A stretch of 64,000 nt of DNA from Brachyspira hyodysenteriae ATCC 27164 (GTDB lineage: Bacteria > Spirochaetota > Brachyspiria > Brachyspirales > Brachyspiraceae): contig NZ_CP015910.2 in the NCBI RefSeq assembly GCF_001676785.2, positions 2,170,001 through 2,234,000 on the forward strand. Direction: 5' to 3'. Within the stretch, counting starts at the first letter, position 1; each line of letters opens with the position of its first letter. The position numbers and the translations under genes are program-made. The notes beneath the pieces are model-generated. The model saw nothing but the letters and a program-made list of their open reading frames with translations. It did no database searches and was not told where the DNA came from. This document shows positions 35,743-44,399 of the stretch, piece after piece.

Positions 35743-37209
35743 TTATTGATTTCCTTCTTCTGCTGCTGTCTCATCAGTAACTGTTGTATCATCTTCAGTC
35801 ATTTCTGTATTCTCATCAGTAGCTGCTGTATCTTCAGTCATTTCTGTATTCTCATCAGTAGATGCTGTGTCTTCAGTCATTTCTGCATTTTCGTCAGCAG
35901 TTGTTGTATCTTCTGTCATTTCTGCATTTTCATCAGCAGTATCAGTTTGTTCATCTATAACAGTTTCTTCTGTCTGCTCTGCTTGTGCTTCCATAGCTTC
36001 TTCATCTTCTATAATTATATTACCTTCTATTTGGTTAGTAGAGAAAGTAGTTATATTTCCGTAAGTTTGGTTAGTGCTGTAAGTTCCCTGTCTTGTTTCA
36101 CCTTTAAGACTAGGTATAACCAATCTTTGTCCAGCTCTTATAACATTAGGATCTTTTATAGTATCTCTATTAGCTTCATATATTCTTCTCCATAAATTAC
36201 CATTACCGTAAATGAAATCATAAGAAGCTATACGCCATAAAGAATCTGTATTAGCTCTTCTAGACTGAACTATATAATATTGAGGGAATACTGTTCCATC
36301 TGTTACTATTACTTCTTCAGTAGTACCTATATCTCCAGATGTACTTTCCATTGAATTAACTAAGCTGATAACATTTTTAGAATGCATTAAAGAATCAGTG
36401 TAATTATTAGCTATCAAAGTTTCACCTGCTGAAGATAATGATTTTAAAGCTTCTGTATATAAATTAGGTTTACTATTATTGAAACCATCTTGTTTAGCTT
36501 TATCCATAGAATCCTGAGCTTTAGCATAAGCTAACGGAGCTTCTAACATATCAAGTATATTCATAGCCTCTCTTGATTTTGTTAAAGAATTAGTATAATC
36601 TCCGCTGCTTAATGCATTTTTAGATTCATCTCTTAAATTTGTAATTTGTGTATCATTATTATCTCCATTAGTTAATACTGATTCACTCATTAAATATTCT
36701 CTTCTTAAATCTATAGCAAGAACATTATAGCCCAATTCAGATTTTTCAGCTGACTTATTATATTCGAGCATAGTATTAGTATAATCAGTGCTGTTAGTTG
36801 ATGCTTCAAGCATGCTATGTGCTGAATTAATATCAGTAACAGATTCTTCATATAAAGAAGTTGTCAATTCATTAGTATCTCCGCCAACTCCTTTGAATAA
36901 GCTAAGTTTTCTTTCTGCATCTCTCTGACTATTTAAAACATATTCATAAACACCATATCTTAATATGATTTTATCAGAATATTCTTTACTCTGTCTTGAA
37001 TACTCTATACTTTGATTATAATCACCTACACTATGAGCATCTATAGCCATTTCTCTATATCTTTGTGCCAATTTATAATCATCGCTTTCCTTTATACTAG
37101 CAGGCAAATCTGCTGGCAATTCAGGAGGTAAAACTAACTCATTTGTTTCTTGTGCATACAAAAAACAAGAAAATGTTAATAAGATAAATAAAAATAATCC
37201 CTTTTTCAT
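35743..37209 (-). CDS. Secreted LysM-domain protein with acidic repeat tail
   Basis: 488 aa. Signal peptide MKKGLFLFILLTFSCFLYA. Residues 25-310 are helical with TPR-like or coiled segments (YRQSKEYS, DRAMDML-like pairs with frequent Ser/Asn/Thr). A LysM-type domain at about 315-370 (YYIVQSRRANTDSLWRIAS, NLWRRIYEANRDTI, IRAGQRLVIPS) should bind peptidoglycan. The C-terminus (about 400-488) is strongly acidic and holds four near-identical 13-residue units. GGAG precedes the ATG. It follows a lipoprotein gene by 41 bp on the same strand. Likely an envelope scaffold; function unknown. Confidence 0.78.
   Translation of the reverse strand: MKKGLFLFILLTFSCFLYAQETNELVLPPELPADLPASIKESDDYKLAQRYREMAIDAHSVGDYNQSIEYSRQSKEYSDKIILRYGVYEYVLNSQRDAERKLSLFKGVGGDTNELTTSLYEESVTDINSAHSMLEASTNSTDYTNTMLEYNKSAEKSELGYNVLAIDLRREYLMSESVLTNGDNNDTQITNLRDESKNALSSGDYTNSLTKSREAMNILDMLEAPLAYAKAQDSMDKAKQDGFNNSKPNLYTEALKSLSSAGETLIANNYTDSLMHSKNVISLVNSMESTSGDIGTTEEVIVTDGTVFPQYYIVQSRRANTDSLWRIASYDFIYGNGNLWRRIYEANRDTIKDPNVIRAGQRLVIPSLKGETRQGTYSTNQTYGNITTFSTNQIEGNIIIEDEEAMEAQAEQTEETVIDEQTDTADENAEMTEDTTTADENAEMTEDTASTDENTEMTEDTAATDENTEMTEDDTTVTDETAAEEGNQ
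35788..35943 (-). repeat. Four 39-bp tandem repeats inside the LysM protein gene
   Basis: The units encode DTADENAEMTEDT, TTADENAEMTEDT, ASTDENTEMTEDT and AATDENTEMTEDD. The length is a multiple of three, so copy changes would alter the acidic tail length without a frameshift. Confidence 0.8.
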
Positions 37210-37250
37210 ATTTTTTCTCCATTAATTTTTTATAATTAAAGTAAGGTTAT

Positions 37251-37841
37251 TTACTTGGAAGATGATCTTTCTAATTCTTCAATCTGTCTAATTTTATCTT
37301 CAGCTTCTTTTATTCCTCTTGTGCTTTCATCGTATCTTATTTTAGTTGTAAAATAAGCTTTATGATGATATTTCTTAGCATTTAAAAAACAACTTACAGC
37401 TTCTTCATAATTGTTTGTGCTTAAAGCTGACAATGCATTTATATAATTAAGTTCTGCAAATTCATAATTTTCTTTATCTACTCTATATGCTTTTACTTCT
37501 TTAGAATATACTCTCTCTAGAGATATTTCATTTTTTAAAACTTCAGCATACTGAGGAAGTCCGTCATTCAATACTGTCTGATATGAATTTGATGCAGTTG
37601 TAAGAAGCTCTTTTACTTTTGCTGAATCTTTATTCTCATCTATAAGTATCATAGCTTCAGAATAATTTGCTTCAGCTATATCAAATTCCTCTTTAGAATA
37701 GTTTTGCAAATCATACTTTATAGCTTTATCTCTTAAAGTAGTTGCATCTTTATATTCCTTTAAAGGCATACTCTCTGAACAGGATATAACGATAATCAAA
37801 CAAAATACTAGCGGTATAAAAATATATTTCTTTAATTTCAT
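37251..37841 (-). CDS. Helical lipoprotein of unknown function, partner of the LysM protein
   Basis: 196 aa from the ATG at 37841, with GGAG five bases upstream; a GTG two codons earlier overlaps that site. Lipoprotein signal with lipobox VISC (about residue 22). The mature chain is helical with repeated Ala/Tyr pairs, resembling TPR-like units (FDIAEANYSEAMILIDENKD, YEFAELNYINALSALSTNNYEEAV). The same style of helical repeat occurs in the LysM protein 41 bp downstream, so the two probably work together at the cell envelope. No named family recognised. Confidence 0.68.
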   Translation of the reverse strand: MKLKKYIFIPLVFCLIIVISCSESMPLKEYKDATTLRDKAIKYDLQNYSKEEFDIAEANYSEAMILIDENKDSAKVKELLTTASNSYQTVLNDGLPQYAEVLKNEISLERVYSKEVKAYRVDKENYEFAELNYINALSALSTNNYEEAVSCFLNAKKYHHKAYFTTKIRYDESTRGIKEAEDKIRQIEELERSSSK

Positions 37842-37939
37842 AATCACTCCAAATATTTTATCTAAAAAACAGAAATATACATTTATATTATACTACTCAA
37901 TATAAAAGTCAATAGTTTATTAAAAATTTAAAATAAAAA

Positions 37940-37968
37940 AGCAAGATAATATAAAATATTATCTTGCT
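37940..37968 (-). terminator. Terminator of the META-domain lipoprotein gene
   Basis: AGCAAGATAATA and TATTATCTTGCT pair over twelve bases around TAAAA; the minus strand then reads into a T-run. Confidence 0.9.
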
Positions 37969-37990
37969 CTAATAATATAGATAGTGTTAA

Positions 37991-38482
37991 TTAATTGGCA
38001 TTTTCACTTGCTACTTCTACATTACCTTTGAAAGTATAAATTAAATTAGTACCTGAAGTTGTAGTAATAGTTAATACATCTCCATCTAAAGAAATAGTAT
38101 CAGCACCATTTAATATTTGTAGATATTCTGTTTCTACAGCCATATCTTCTTCAGGACCTGCCATTTTAGTAGAACCTAAAGCATTCAATTTTAATTTATT
38201 ACCGTCTAATGAGAACTCAGTAAAATAGTTATTAACAGCTGATTTTCCGCCTAACATATTAGTATCAGAAAAAGCTATTGTAACTTCTTTACCTTCATAC
38301 ATATTAGTAAGAGAATACTCTTTTCCTAATAAATCATCAACTGTAATTACTGTAGCAGTAGCTGCTGGAGCTTCTATAGCGGTAGTTGTGTTTTCTGCAG
38401 TAGTATTAGAAGTATTACCGCCGCATGATACTGCAAATAGTGTTCCCATAACAATAAGAACTAATGGCAATATTTTTCTCAT
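37991..38482 (-). CDS. META-domain lipoprotein (HslJ-like)
   Basis: 163 aa. Lipoprotein signal with lipobox AVSC (Cys about 20), then an Asn/Thr/Ala-rich linker to about 45. The rest is a META domain: LLGKEYSLTNM, VTIAFSDTNMLGGKSAVNNYF, LDGNKLKLNALGSTKMAG, EYLQILNGADTISLDGDVLTI and LIYTF. META domains occur in HslJ and in secreted proteins of unknown role linked to heat shock or motility. GGAAAA precedes the ATG. Single gene with its own terminator. Confidence 0.75.
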   Translation of the reverse strand: MRKILPLVLIVMGTLFAVSCGGNTSNTTAENTTTAIEAPAATATVITVDDLLGKEYSLTNMYEGKEVTIAFSDTNMLGGKSAVNNYFTEFSLDGNKLKLNALGSTKMAGPEEDMAVETEYLQILNGADTISLDGDVLTITTTSGTNLIYTFKGNVEVASENAN

Positions 38483-38620
38483 GTTTTCTTTTTTCCTTTA
38501 CAAAATTTTTTTAAATTTGCAAAGAATTATATTATGATTAAAATTTATTATCAATGTTATATATAGTAATTTTAATAAAAATTGCTATTTTTTTTATATT
38601 TTATAATTAAAACTTTAAAA

Positions 38621-39073
38621 TTATTTACCGCCTGCAGCTCTTAAAAGGCTAACTACATTTTTATGATTCTCTTCTGAAGCATAACTCAAAGCTGTTTTGT
38701 CTTTTCTATCTTTAACATTAACTTTAGCACCTGCATCAATTAAAAGCCTTACAACATTAATATGTCCGTTTTCTGATGCTTTGCTTATTGCTGTTCTTCC
38801 ATCTTTGTTTTGAAGATTCAAACTGCATCTATACTGAACCAATAATTCAATAATTTTTAAATGTCCATTTTCTGATGCTTTTATTAAGGCATTATCTCCT
38901 TTAGAGTCTTGTTCATTAATATTAGCACCGCCTCTTAGAAGCTCTCTTACCTTTTTAATATCTCCATTTTCTGCAGCATTTACTAAATCTACATTGCTTT
39001 TAGGAAATGCACTATTACAAATAAATAATGATAGAATTATAAAAAATAAAAATATTTTATTATTTAATTTCAT
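38621..39073 (-). CDS. Exported ankyrin-repeat protein, type A (copy 2)
   Basis: 150 aa. Signal peptide (about 1-25), then four ankyrin units: LVNAAENGDIKKVRELL, NALIKASENGHLKIIELL, TAISKASENGHINVVRLL and TALSYASEENHKNVVSLL. The start SNVDLVNAAENGD and the central NINEQDSKGDNALI resemble the protein at 40133-40591 more than its immediate neighbours. Periplasmic protein-binding role likely; partner unknown. AGGAG precedes the ATG. Last of four genes. Confidence 0.82.
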   Translation of the reverse strand: MKLNNKIFLFFIILSLFICNSAFPKSNVDLVNAAENGDIKKVRELLRGGANINEQDSKGDNALIKASENGHLKIIELLVQYRCSLNLQNKDGRTAISKASENGHINVVRLLIDAGAKVNVKDRKDKTALSYASEENHKNVVSLLRAAGGK

Positions 39074-39211
39074 AAAAAACTCCTATATCAAATAAATAAA
39101 CAAATTTACATAAAGATCTTACAATTATTAAATCGTCATTTTTTATTTTTAATACAAATATTTTTTAAAAAAATTAAATAAATTTTATAAGTTAATTTAA
39201 TGAAATATAAA

Positions 39212-39634
39212 CTACTTTTTTAATATGGAAACAATATCTTTATGCCCTCTCTCCATTGCATAATCCAAAGCAGTTTTTCCATATTTATCTTTAATACTTT
39301 TATCCGCTCCGGCATTCACTAACATACGTACTATTTCAGTATGACCTTTATATGAGGCTCTGCTTAAAGCTGTTCTATTTCTAACATTTCCTAAGTTTAA
39401 ATTAGCTTTCTTTTCTATCAATACTTTAACAACTTCTGTAAGACCTTCTTCTGATGCCTCTATTAATGGAGTTTCTCCCATTCTATCTTTAGTATTTATA
39501 TCAACCCCTGAATTTATAAGTGCTATTGCTGTTTTAGTATCTCTTTTTTCCAAAGCATCCATTAAAGGACTTCTTTTTTGAGCAGCAAATGAAACTGCAC
39601 TAATAAATATTAATAAAAAAATGATTTTCTTCAT
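39212..39634 (-). CDS. Exported ankyrin-repeat protein, type B (copy 2)
   Basis: 140 aa from the ATG at 39634 (MKKIIFLLIF), chosen because it begins the signal peptide; in-frame ATGs at 39643 and 39679 lie nearer to or inside the upstream gene. After the signal (cleavage near SFAAQ) come about four ankyrin units starting PLMDALEKRDTKTAIALINSG. The sequence is closely similar to its upstream neighbour (39663-40097), so they are recent duplicates. 28 bp separate them. Confidence 0.82.
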   Translation of the reverse strand: MKKIIFLLIFISAVSFAAQKRSPLMDALEKRDTKTAIALINSGVDINTKDRMGETPLIEASEEGLTEVVKVLIEKKANLNLGNVRNRTALSRASYKGHTEIVRMLVNAGADKSIKDKYGKTALDYAMERGHKDIVSILKK

Positions 39635-39662
39635 ATATAACATATTCCTTAATTTTATAATT

Positions 39663-40097
39663 TTATTTAGCACCTGCATCTTTTAATATTTTTATTATAC
39701 TTTGATGACCTCTTTGGGTAGCATAACTTAATGCTGTTTTACCATATTTATCTTTAAGATTTATATTAGCTCCGGCATCTACAAGAATTGAAACTATATC
39801 TGCATAACCTCTGCTGGCAGCTCTCATTAAAGCTGTTCTCTTATTATTATTTACATCATTCAAATTAACCTTTTTACTTACCAACAACTTTACTACTTCA
39901 GGAAGTCCCTCTTCTGCAGCCTCTATTAATGGAGTTTCTCCTCGTCTGTCTCTTGTATTAAGATCAACACCTGAGTTTATTAATTCTATAGCTCTTTTAG
40001 TATCTTTTCTCTCCAAAGCCTCCATTAAAGGTGTCATCTTCCTTTGAGCAAAAACACTAATACTAATTATAAAAATTAAAGCTAAAATTTTTTTCAT
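39663..40097 (-). CDS. Exported ankyrin-repeat protein, type B (copy 1)
   Basis: 144 aa. Signal peptide MKKILALIFIISISVFAQ, then four ankyrin units: PLMEALERKDTKRAIELINSG, TPLIEAAEEGLPEVVKLL, TALMRAASRGYADIVSIL and TALSYATQRGHQSIIKIL. AAGGAG precedes the ATG. It pairs with the copy just downstream. The last two units resemble those of the type A protein at 40133, which suggests exchange between the copies. Confidence 0.83.
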   Translation of the reverse strand: MKKILALIFIISISVFAQRKMTPLMEALERKDTKRAIELINSGVDLNTRDRRGETPLIEAAEEGLPEVVKLLVSKKVNLNDVNNNKRTALMRAASRGYADIVSILVDAGANINLKDKYGKTALSYATQRGHQSIIKILKDAGAK

Positions 40098-40132
40098 AAA
40101 TATATCTCCTTAATTATTTAAATATGTTAACT

Positions 40133-40591
40133 TTATTTAGCACCAGCAGATTTTAATATTTTTACTATATTCTGATGTCCTCTTTGATTAGCATAAGTTA
40201 ATGCAGTTCTTCCTCTATTATTATCTTTAATATTCAAATCGGCACCTGCTTCAACAAGAACCTTTACTATATTAGCATAACCCTTAGAAGAAGCTCTCAT
40301 TAATGCAGTTCTACCCCATTTACTTTTGAGATTCAAATTTACTTTATTATCTATCAATAATTTAACAATTTCTATATGTCCGCCTTCAGCTGCCTCTATC
40401 AATGCATTCTCTCCTACTCTATCCTGCTGATTGATATTAGCTCCATTGTTTATAAGTGATTTTACTTGATTAATATCTCCTCTGCCGGCAGCATCAATAA
40501 TAGCTATATTACTTTTTGAAAATGCATTAAGGCAAAATATTAATAACAAAACAAATGAAAATATTAATATTTTATAATTAAAATTTTCCAT
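40133..40591 (-). CDS. Exported ankyrin-repeat protein, type A (copy 1)
   Basis: 152 aa. Signal peptide about 1-26 (ending NAFSKS), then four ankyrin units: IIDAAGRGDINQVKSLI, NALIEAAEGGHIEIVKLL, TALMRASSKGYANIVKVL and TALTYANQRGHQNIVKIL. CGGAG precedes the ATG. First gene of the four, with a strong promoter upstream. Spacing between the four genes is 28-138 bp, so all may be on one transcript. Confidence 0.83.
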   Translation of the reverse strand: MENFNYKILIFSFVLLLIFCLNAFSKSNIAIIDAAGRGDINQVKSLINNGANINQQDRVGENALIEAAEGGHIEIVKLLIDNKVNLNLKSKWGRTALMRASSKGYANIVKVLVEAGADLNIKDNNRGRTALTYANQRGHQNIVKILKSAGAK

Positions 40592-40622
40592 AAAAAATCT
40601 CCGTATAATCTATATAAAAAAT

Positions 40623-40651
40623 AGTATAATAGATCAAAAAGGATTTGTCAA
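40623..40651 (-). promoter_or_regulatory. Promoter of the ankyrin gene group
   Basis: Minus-strand TTGACA (40646-40651), a 17-bp spacer and TATACT (40623-40628), 31 bp before the first ankyrin gene. The stretch 40652-40850 shows no gene. Confidence 0.75.
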
Positions 40652-40850
40652 TTTTATGTAAATAAAATTTATTAAAACTTTACATTTTTAATAATATTTT
40701 AGATAATATGTAAACTAAATTTATACATAATAGACATTTTAGAATAATATTTATATTTAAATAAACAAAATAAAATAATATTTAAACAATTTATAATCTT
40801 TGTAAAATATAATTCATATTCATAACAAGTAATTATATTCATATATAATT

Positions 40851-41546
40851 ATTTCTTATTCTTGACATTCATTTTTTTATAATTATTTCTATGTTTTGTA
40901 ATTTTCTTTAATGCCATTTTTTTATTATTGCTAGTGATAAACTCGCCGATTATTAGCTGACAACTTCCTTCGTCAGTTATCAGCTGCTCGTTTATCACTT
41001 TAAACTATTTCTTATTTTTAACATTCATTTTCTTATAATTATTTCTATGCTTTGTGATTTTCTTTAATGCCATTTTTTTATTATTGCTAGTGATAAACTC
41101 GCCGATTATTAGCTGACAACTTCCTTCGTCAGTTATCAGCTGCTCGTTTATCACTTTAAACTATTTCTTATTTTTAACATTCATTTTCTTATAATTATTT
41201 CTATGCTTTGTGATTTTCTTTAATGCCATTTTTTTATTATTGCTAGTGATAAACTCGCCGATTATTAGCTGACAACTTCCTTCGTCAGTTATCAGCTGCT
41301 CGTTTATCACTTTAAACTATTTCTTATTTTTAACATTCATTTTCTTATAATTATTTCTATGCTTTGTGATTTTCTTTAATGCCATTTTTTTATTATTGCT
41401 AGTGATAAACTCGCCGATTATTAGCTGACAACTTCCTTCGTCAGTTATCAGCTGCTCGTTTATCACTTTAAACTATTTCTTATTTTTAACATTCATTTTC
41501 TTATAATTATTTCTATGCTTTGTGATTTTCTTTAATGCCATTTTTC
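40851..41546. repeat. 156-bp tandem repeat that includes the 3' end of rsgA
   Basis: Units start at 40851, 41007, 41163, 41319 and 41475, exactly 156 bp apart; the fifth lies inside rsgA and stops at about 41546. Each unit holds the last 23 codons and stop of rsgA followed by an inverted repeat: GTGATAAAC (for example 41402-41410) to GTTTATCAC, with inner TAGCTGAC and GTCAGTTATCAGCT arms. The three inner copies look identical; the outermost at 40851 has several substitutions. The 156-bp length is 52 codons. Confidence 0.92.
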
Positions 41547-42576
41547 TGTCTTTTTTTATCTCTATAGAAGTTTTTTGAAGTTCTCTATTTTCATTAAGTA
41601 AAGTTACATAAGCATCATATCTTTCATAAGGTATCTCATCATTTTCAAGAAGTTCCAATATATAACAATCTGGCTCATGCTGATGTGTACAATCTTTAAA
41701 CTTACATTTTTTAGCATACTCTTCCAAATCTTCAAAAGTTTTCTTTATACCTTTATCATCTTCCCACAAACCTAAATTCCTTAAACCAGGAGTATCTATT
41801 ACAACTCCGCCGCTATCTAGTACTAAAAGTTCTCTATGTGTTGTGGTATGCATTCCTTTGAAATCATACTCTCTCACTTCCTGAGTTTTCATCTTTTCAT
41901 CTTTCAAAAGATAATTAATAATAGTAGATTTTCCTGCACCTGAAGCTCCGATAAAAACAGATGAAGTATCTTTCTTAATATATTTCAAAAATGTATCTGC
42001 ATTCTTTCCTGTTTTTGAACTATATGCAAAAGCTGTTTCATTAGGATAAGTTTCTTTTATTGCTGCCAATAATTCTTTGTATTCAGCATCTTCATACAAA
42101 TCAATTTTACTTATTGCAATTATTGGTTTTATACCTGAAGTATGAACTACTGATAAATATCTTGCTATGGCTGACATTGGCATTTCATTATCGATTCCTA
42201 CTATAATAAAAGCATAATCAATATTACTTACTATAGCTTGAATATCATTTTTTTTAACATTAGCTTTTCTATATAAAATATTTTTTCTAGTAAGTATTGT
42301 ATCAATAAAGGCGTTATTATCTGACTTTTTCATTAGAACCCAATCGCCTACTACAGGAAGCTCGCTTTGTATTTCAGAATTATATCTAATCTTTCCTTTT
42401 ATTCTAGCTAAAAACTCGCCTTCATCAGAAAACAAAGTATAATATCTTTTATTAATCCTTATCACTCTTGCTGGAACAAGTTCTTCATTATTAATTTCTT
42501 TTAAAGAATTAATATTCAAACTCTCTAATGCTAACTTCTCAAAATATTCATCAAAGCCAATATCTTTTATTTTCAA
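41473..42576 (-). CDS. rsgA: Ribosome small subunit-dependent GTPase A
   Basis: 367 aa from a TTG at 42576, nine bases after GGAG; a TTG five codons upstream overlaps the Shine-Dalgarno. The GTPase domain is circularly permuted as in RsgA/YjeQ: G4 (SKIDLYED, about 155) comes before G1 (GASGAGKST, about 210) and G3 (DTPGLRNLG, about 260). An OB fold precedes it. The zinc knuckle CKFKDCTHQHEPDC (about 285) follows. It acts in late 30S assembly. The C-terminal 23 residues (Lys/Asn-rich) are duplicated downstream in the 156-bp array; the array stops do not change the protein. The upstream 582-residue gene is on the same strand, 63 bp away. Confidence 0.92.
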   Translation of the reverse strand: MKIKDIGFDEYFEKLALESLNINSLKEINNEELVPARVIRINKRYYTLFSDEGEFLARIKGKIRYNSEIQSELPVVGDWVLMKKSDNNAFIDTILTRKNILYRKANVKKNDIQAIVSNIDYAFIIVGIDNEMPMSAIARYLSVVHTSGIKPIIAISKIDLYEDAEYKELLAAIKETYPNETAFAYSSKTGKNADTFLKYIKKDTSSVFIGASGAGKSTIINYLLKDEKMKTQEVREYDFKGMHTTTHRELLVLDSGGVVIDTPGLRNLGLWEDDKGIKKTFEDLEEYAKKCKFKDCTHQHEPDCYILELLENDEIPYERYDAYVTLLNENRELQKTSIEIKKDRKMALKKITKHRNNYKKMNVKNKK

Positions 42577-42639
42577 TATTTTTATCTCCAAAATTTAATA
42601 TTACTGTTATATAATACTAAATATAAAAGTTTTGTCAAT

Positions 42640-44388
42640 TTAATTGTTAGTTGCTATAGAATTAGTTTCTAAATTTTTATTATTTATTTCCTCTATTTCG
42701 TAAATTGGTATCACATATAATAAACGATATTTTAAAAATCTTTCAACTGTTTGAAAAACTACTATATTAGGATTTATATCTATCACATCATTAAACTTAA
42801 AATCAGAAATACCTACAAAACTAGATTTATAAAAAGAAGATGCTATATAATCAAACATTGCTATTGTAAATGAATCTCTAATCATTAATATATTATTTGT
42901 ATTATTAGAATATGATTCATAGCTATAATAATGTTTATCTACATTATTTAACATTTTATAATCATTTGAACTAAAGGAATTTATAATATAATTATTATCA
43001 TTTGAGTAAAACTTTATAAAATTTATATGTCCAGCTAAATCTCCAGAAATTTTACCAGAAGATGAAATTTTTAAATTATCTAAAGGCTCAGCATTTATAT
43101 TGATTTTTTTCATAAGTTCAAAATATCCTATATAACCTCCTAATGCATTCCAATGTGTATCGTATTTATAATATAATTGATATTTATGTTTATAACTCAA
43201 TAATTCTTTCTTAGGATAAACTACTTTTATATCAGTATTATTATTCATATATTCAACAAATTTATCTGTAGAATTTATTTTACTCTTTCTTTTTATATAA
43301 GATGGCATATTCTCTTCATAAATTAAATTTTTATTTGGGCATATCATCAATACAAAATCAATATTTCTTTTTTTAAGTTCATCTCTTAAATGTATCAAAT
43401 TATTTTTAGCAATTTCTAATTGTTCATCTGTAAAACCATCCAGACCAATATAGTTTTCTATCAAATTATCATATCTATAAAATAACCAATCATTTTTACC
43501 AAGCAAAACATTGTGAATAATATTTTTAAATAAATTCACATCAATAATATTTTTCAACTGTATAAGTTCATTTCTAAAAGCTAAAAAATCATTAAAATAA
43601 TTTTCATATGATTTAGGATAATTTTCTAGCTTAATAGAAAATATATACGGTTTTTCTGATTTTGTCCTATTCTCATAATTATTTTTATCAAAATAATTAC
43701 CAAATATAGTATAAATTATAATAGGTAATACAAGAAAACTTAAAAATACTGTTATAATATAATGCCCTTTTATATTGGATAATTTTTTCAATTTTTTTAC
43801 AGTTAATAATAAAGCTAATAATATAAAAACTATAAATATATTATTTACAGAAATATTGAACAATATAAAAAAAGCAAATATAAATAAAACAATTGGGATT
43901 ATATATTTTTTTAATATAAAGAAAAAATCAATTTTATTAAAAAAATTTGCTACTACGATACATAAGTCATCTAAAATATAAACAAATATAATGAATAAAA
44001 TAATTAATAATATAAATAATAAAAAAATATTACTTTTTACTTTCAATCTATATTTAATATTATCTATTTTTTCTTCTTTTATTTTTTTTGCACTGACTAA
44101 AGTACCAAAAGGACTTCCTTTACTTTTATAGTTTATATTTTTTATATAATCAGGCAAACTATCTTCTACTATATAAACTCCATATATATCACTATTTCTA
44201 AATACTTTATCATAATATCTTATAGTAAAAGTATATTCATAACTATTATTAATAATATTAGTAAGTAATAAATTATTTAAATATCCTATCCTCTCTTTTC
44301 CACCTAAAATACTAAAAACTATTAAACTTATAAAACCTAAAACTAATATACATATATAAATACTAATTAATACTTTTTTTAATTTCAT
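42640..44388 (-). CDS. AlgX/AlgJ-like SGNH acetyltransferase-type membrane protein
   Basis: 582 aa. N-terminal membrane helix (about 7-28), an extracytoplasmic loop, then about five helices (about 120-235). The C-terminal domain (about 260-560) is SGNH/AlgX-like: LLGKNDWLFYR, VLMICPNKNLIYEENMP, YKYDTHWNALGGYIGYFELM (the Asp-His pair) and ILMIRDSFTIAMFD (the Ser-containing block). These proteins receive acetyl groups from an MBOAT partner and transfer them to polysaccharide outside the cytoplasm. Its start is 11 bp after the MBOAT stop. The large membrane region ahead of the SGNH part is unlike AlgJ and AlgX themselves. The glycan is unknown. Confidence 0.8.
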   Translation of the reverse strand: MKLKKVLISIYICILVLGFISLIVFSILGGKERIGYLNNLLLTNIINNSYEYTFTIRYYDKVFRNSDIYGVYIVEDSLPDYIKNINYKSKGSPFGTLVSAKKIKEEKIDNIKYRLKVKSNIFLLFILLIILFIIFVYILDDLCIVVANFFNKIDFFFILKKYIIPIVLFIFAFFILFNISVNNIFIVFILLALLLTVKKLKKLSNIKGHYIITVFLSFLVLPIIIYTIFGNYFDKNNYENRTKSEKPYIFSIKLENYPKSYENYFNDFLAFRNELIQLKNIIDVNLFKNIIHNVLLGKNDWLFYRYDNLIENYIGLDGFTDEQLEIAKNNLIHLRDELKKRNIDFVLMICPNKNLIYEENMPSYIKRKSKINSTDKFVEYMNNNTDIKVVYPKKELLSYKHKYQLYYKYDTHWNALGGYIGYFELMKKININAEPLDNLKISSSGKISGDLAGHINFIKFYSNDNNYIINSFSSNDYKMLNNVDKHYYSYESYSNNTNNILMIRDSFTIAMFDYIASSFYKSSFVGISDFKFNDVIDINPNIVVFQTVERFLKYRLLYVIPIYEIEEINNKNLETNSIATNN

Positions 44389-44399
44389 AAACTACTCTC

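Noticed and set aside
35746-36195. Cys/Ser-rich plus-strand ORF opposite the LysM gene
   Set aside because: It is the antisense reading of the acidic repeats, without start signals.
40851-41546. CRISPR-like regular repeats
   Set aside because: Units are contiguous 156-bp tandem copies of gene and palindrome with no unique spacers.
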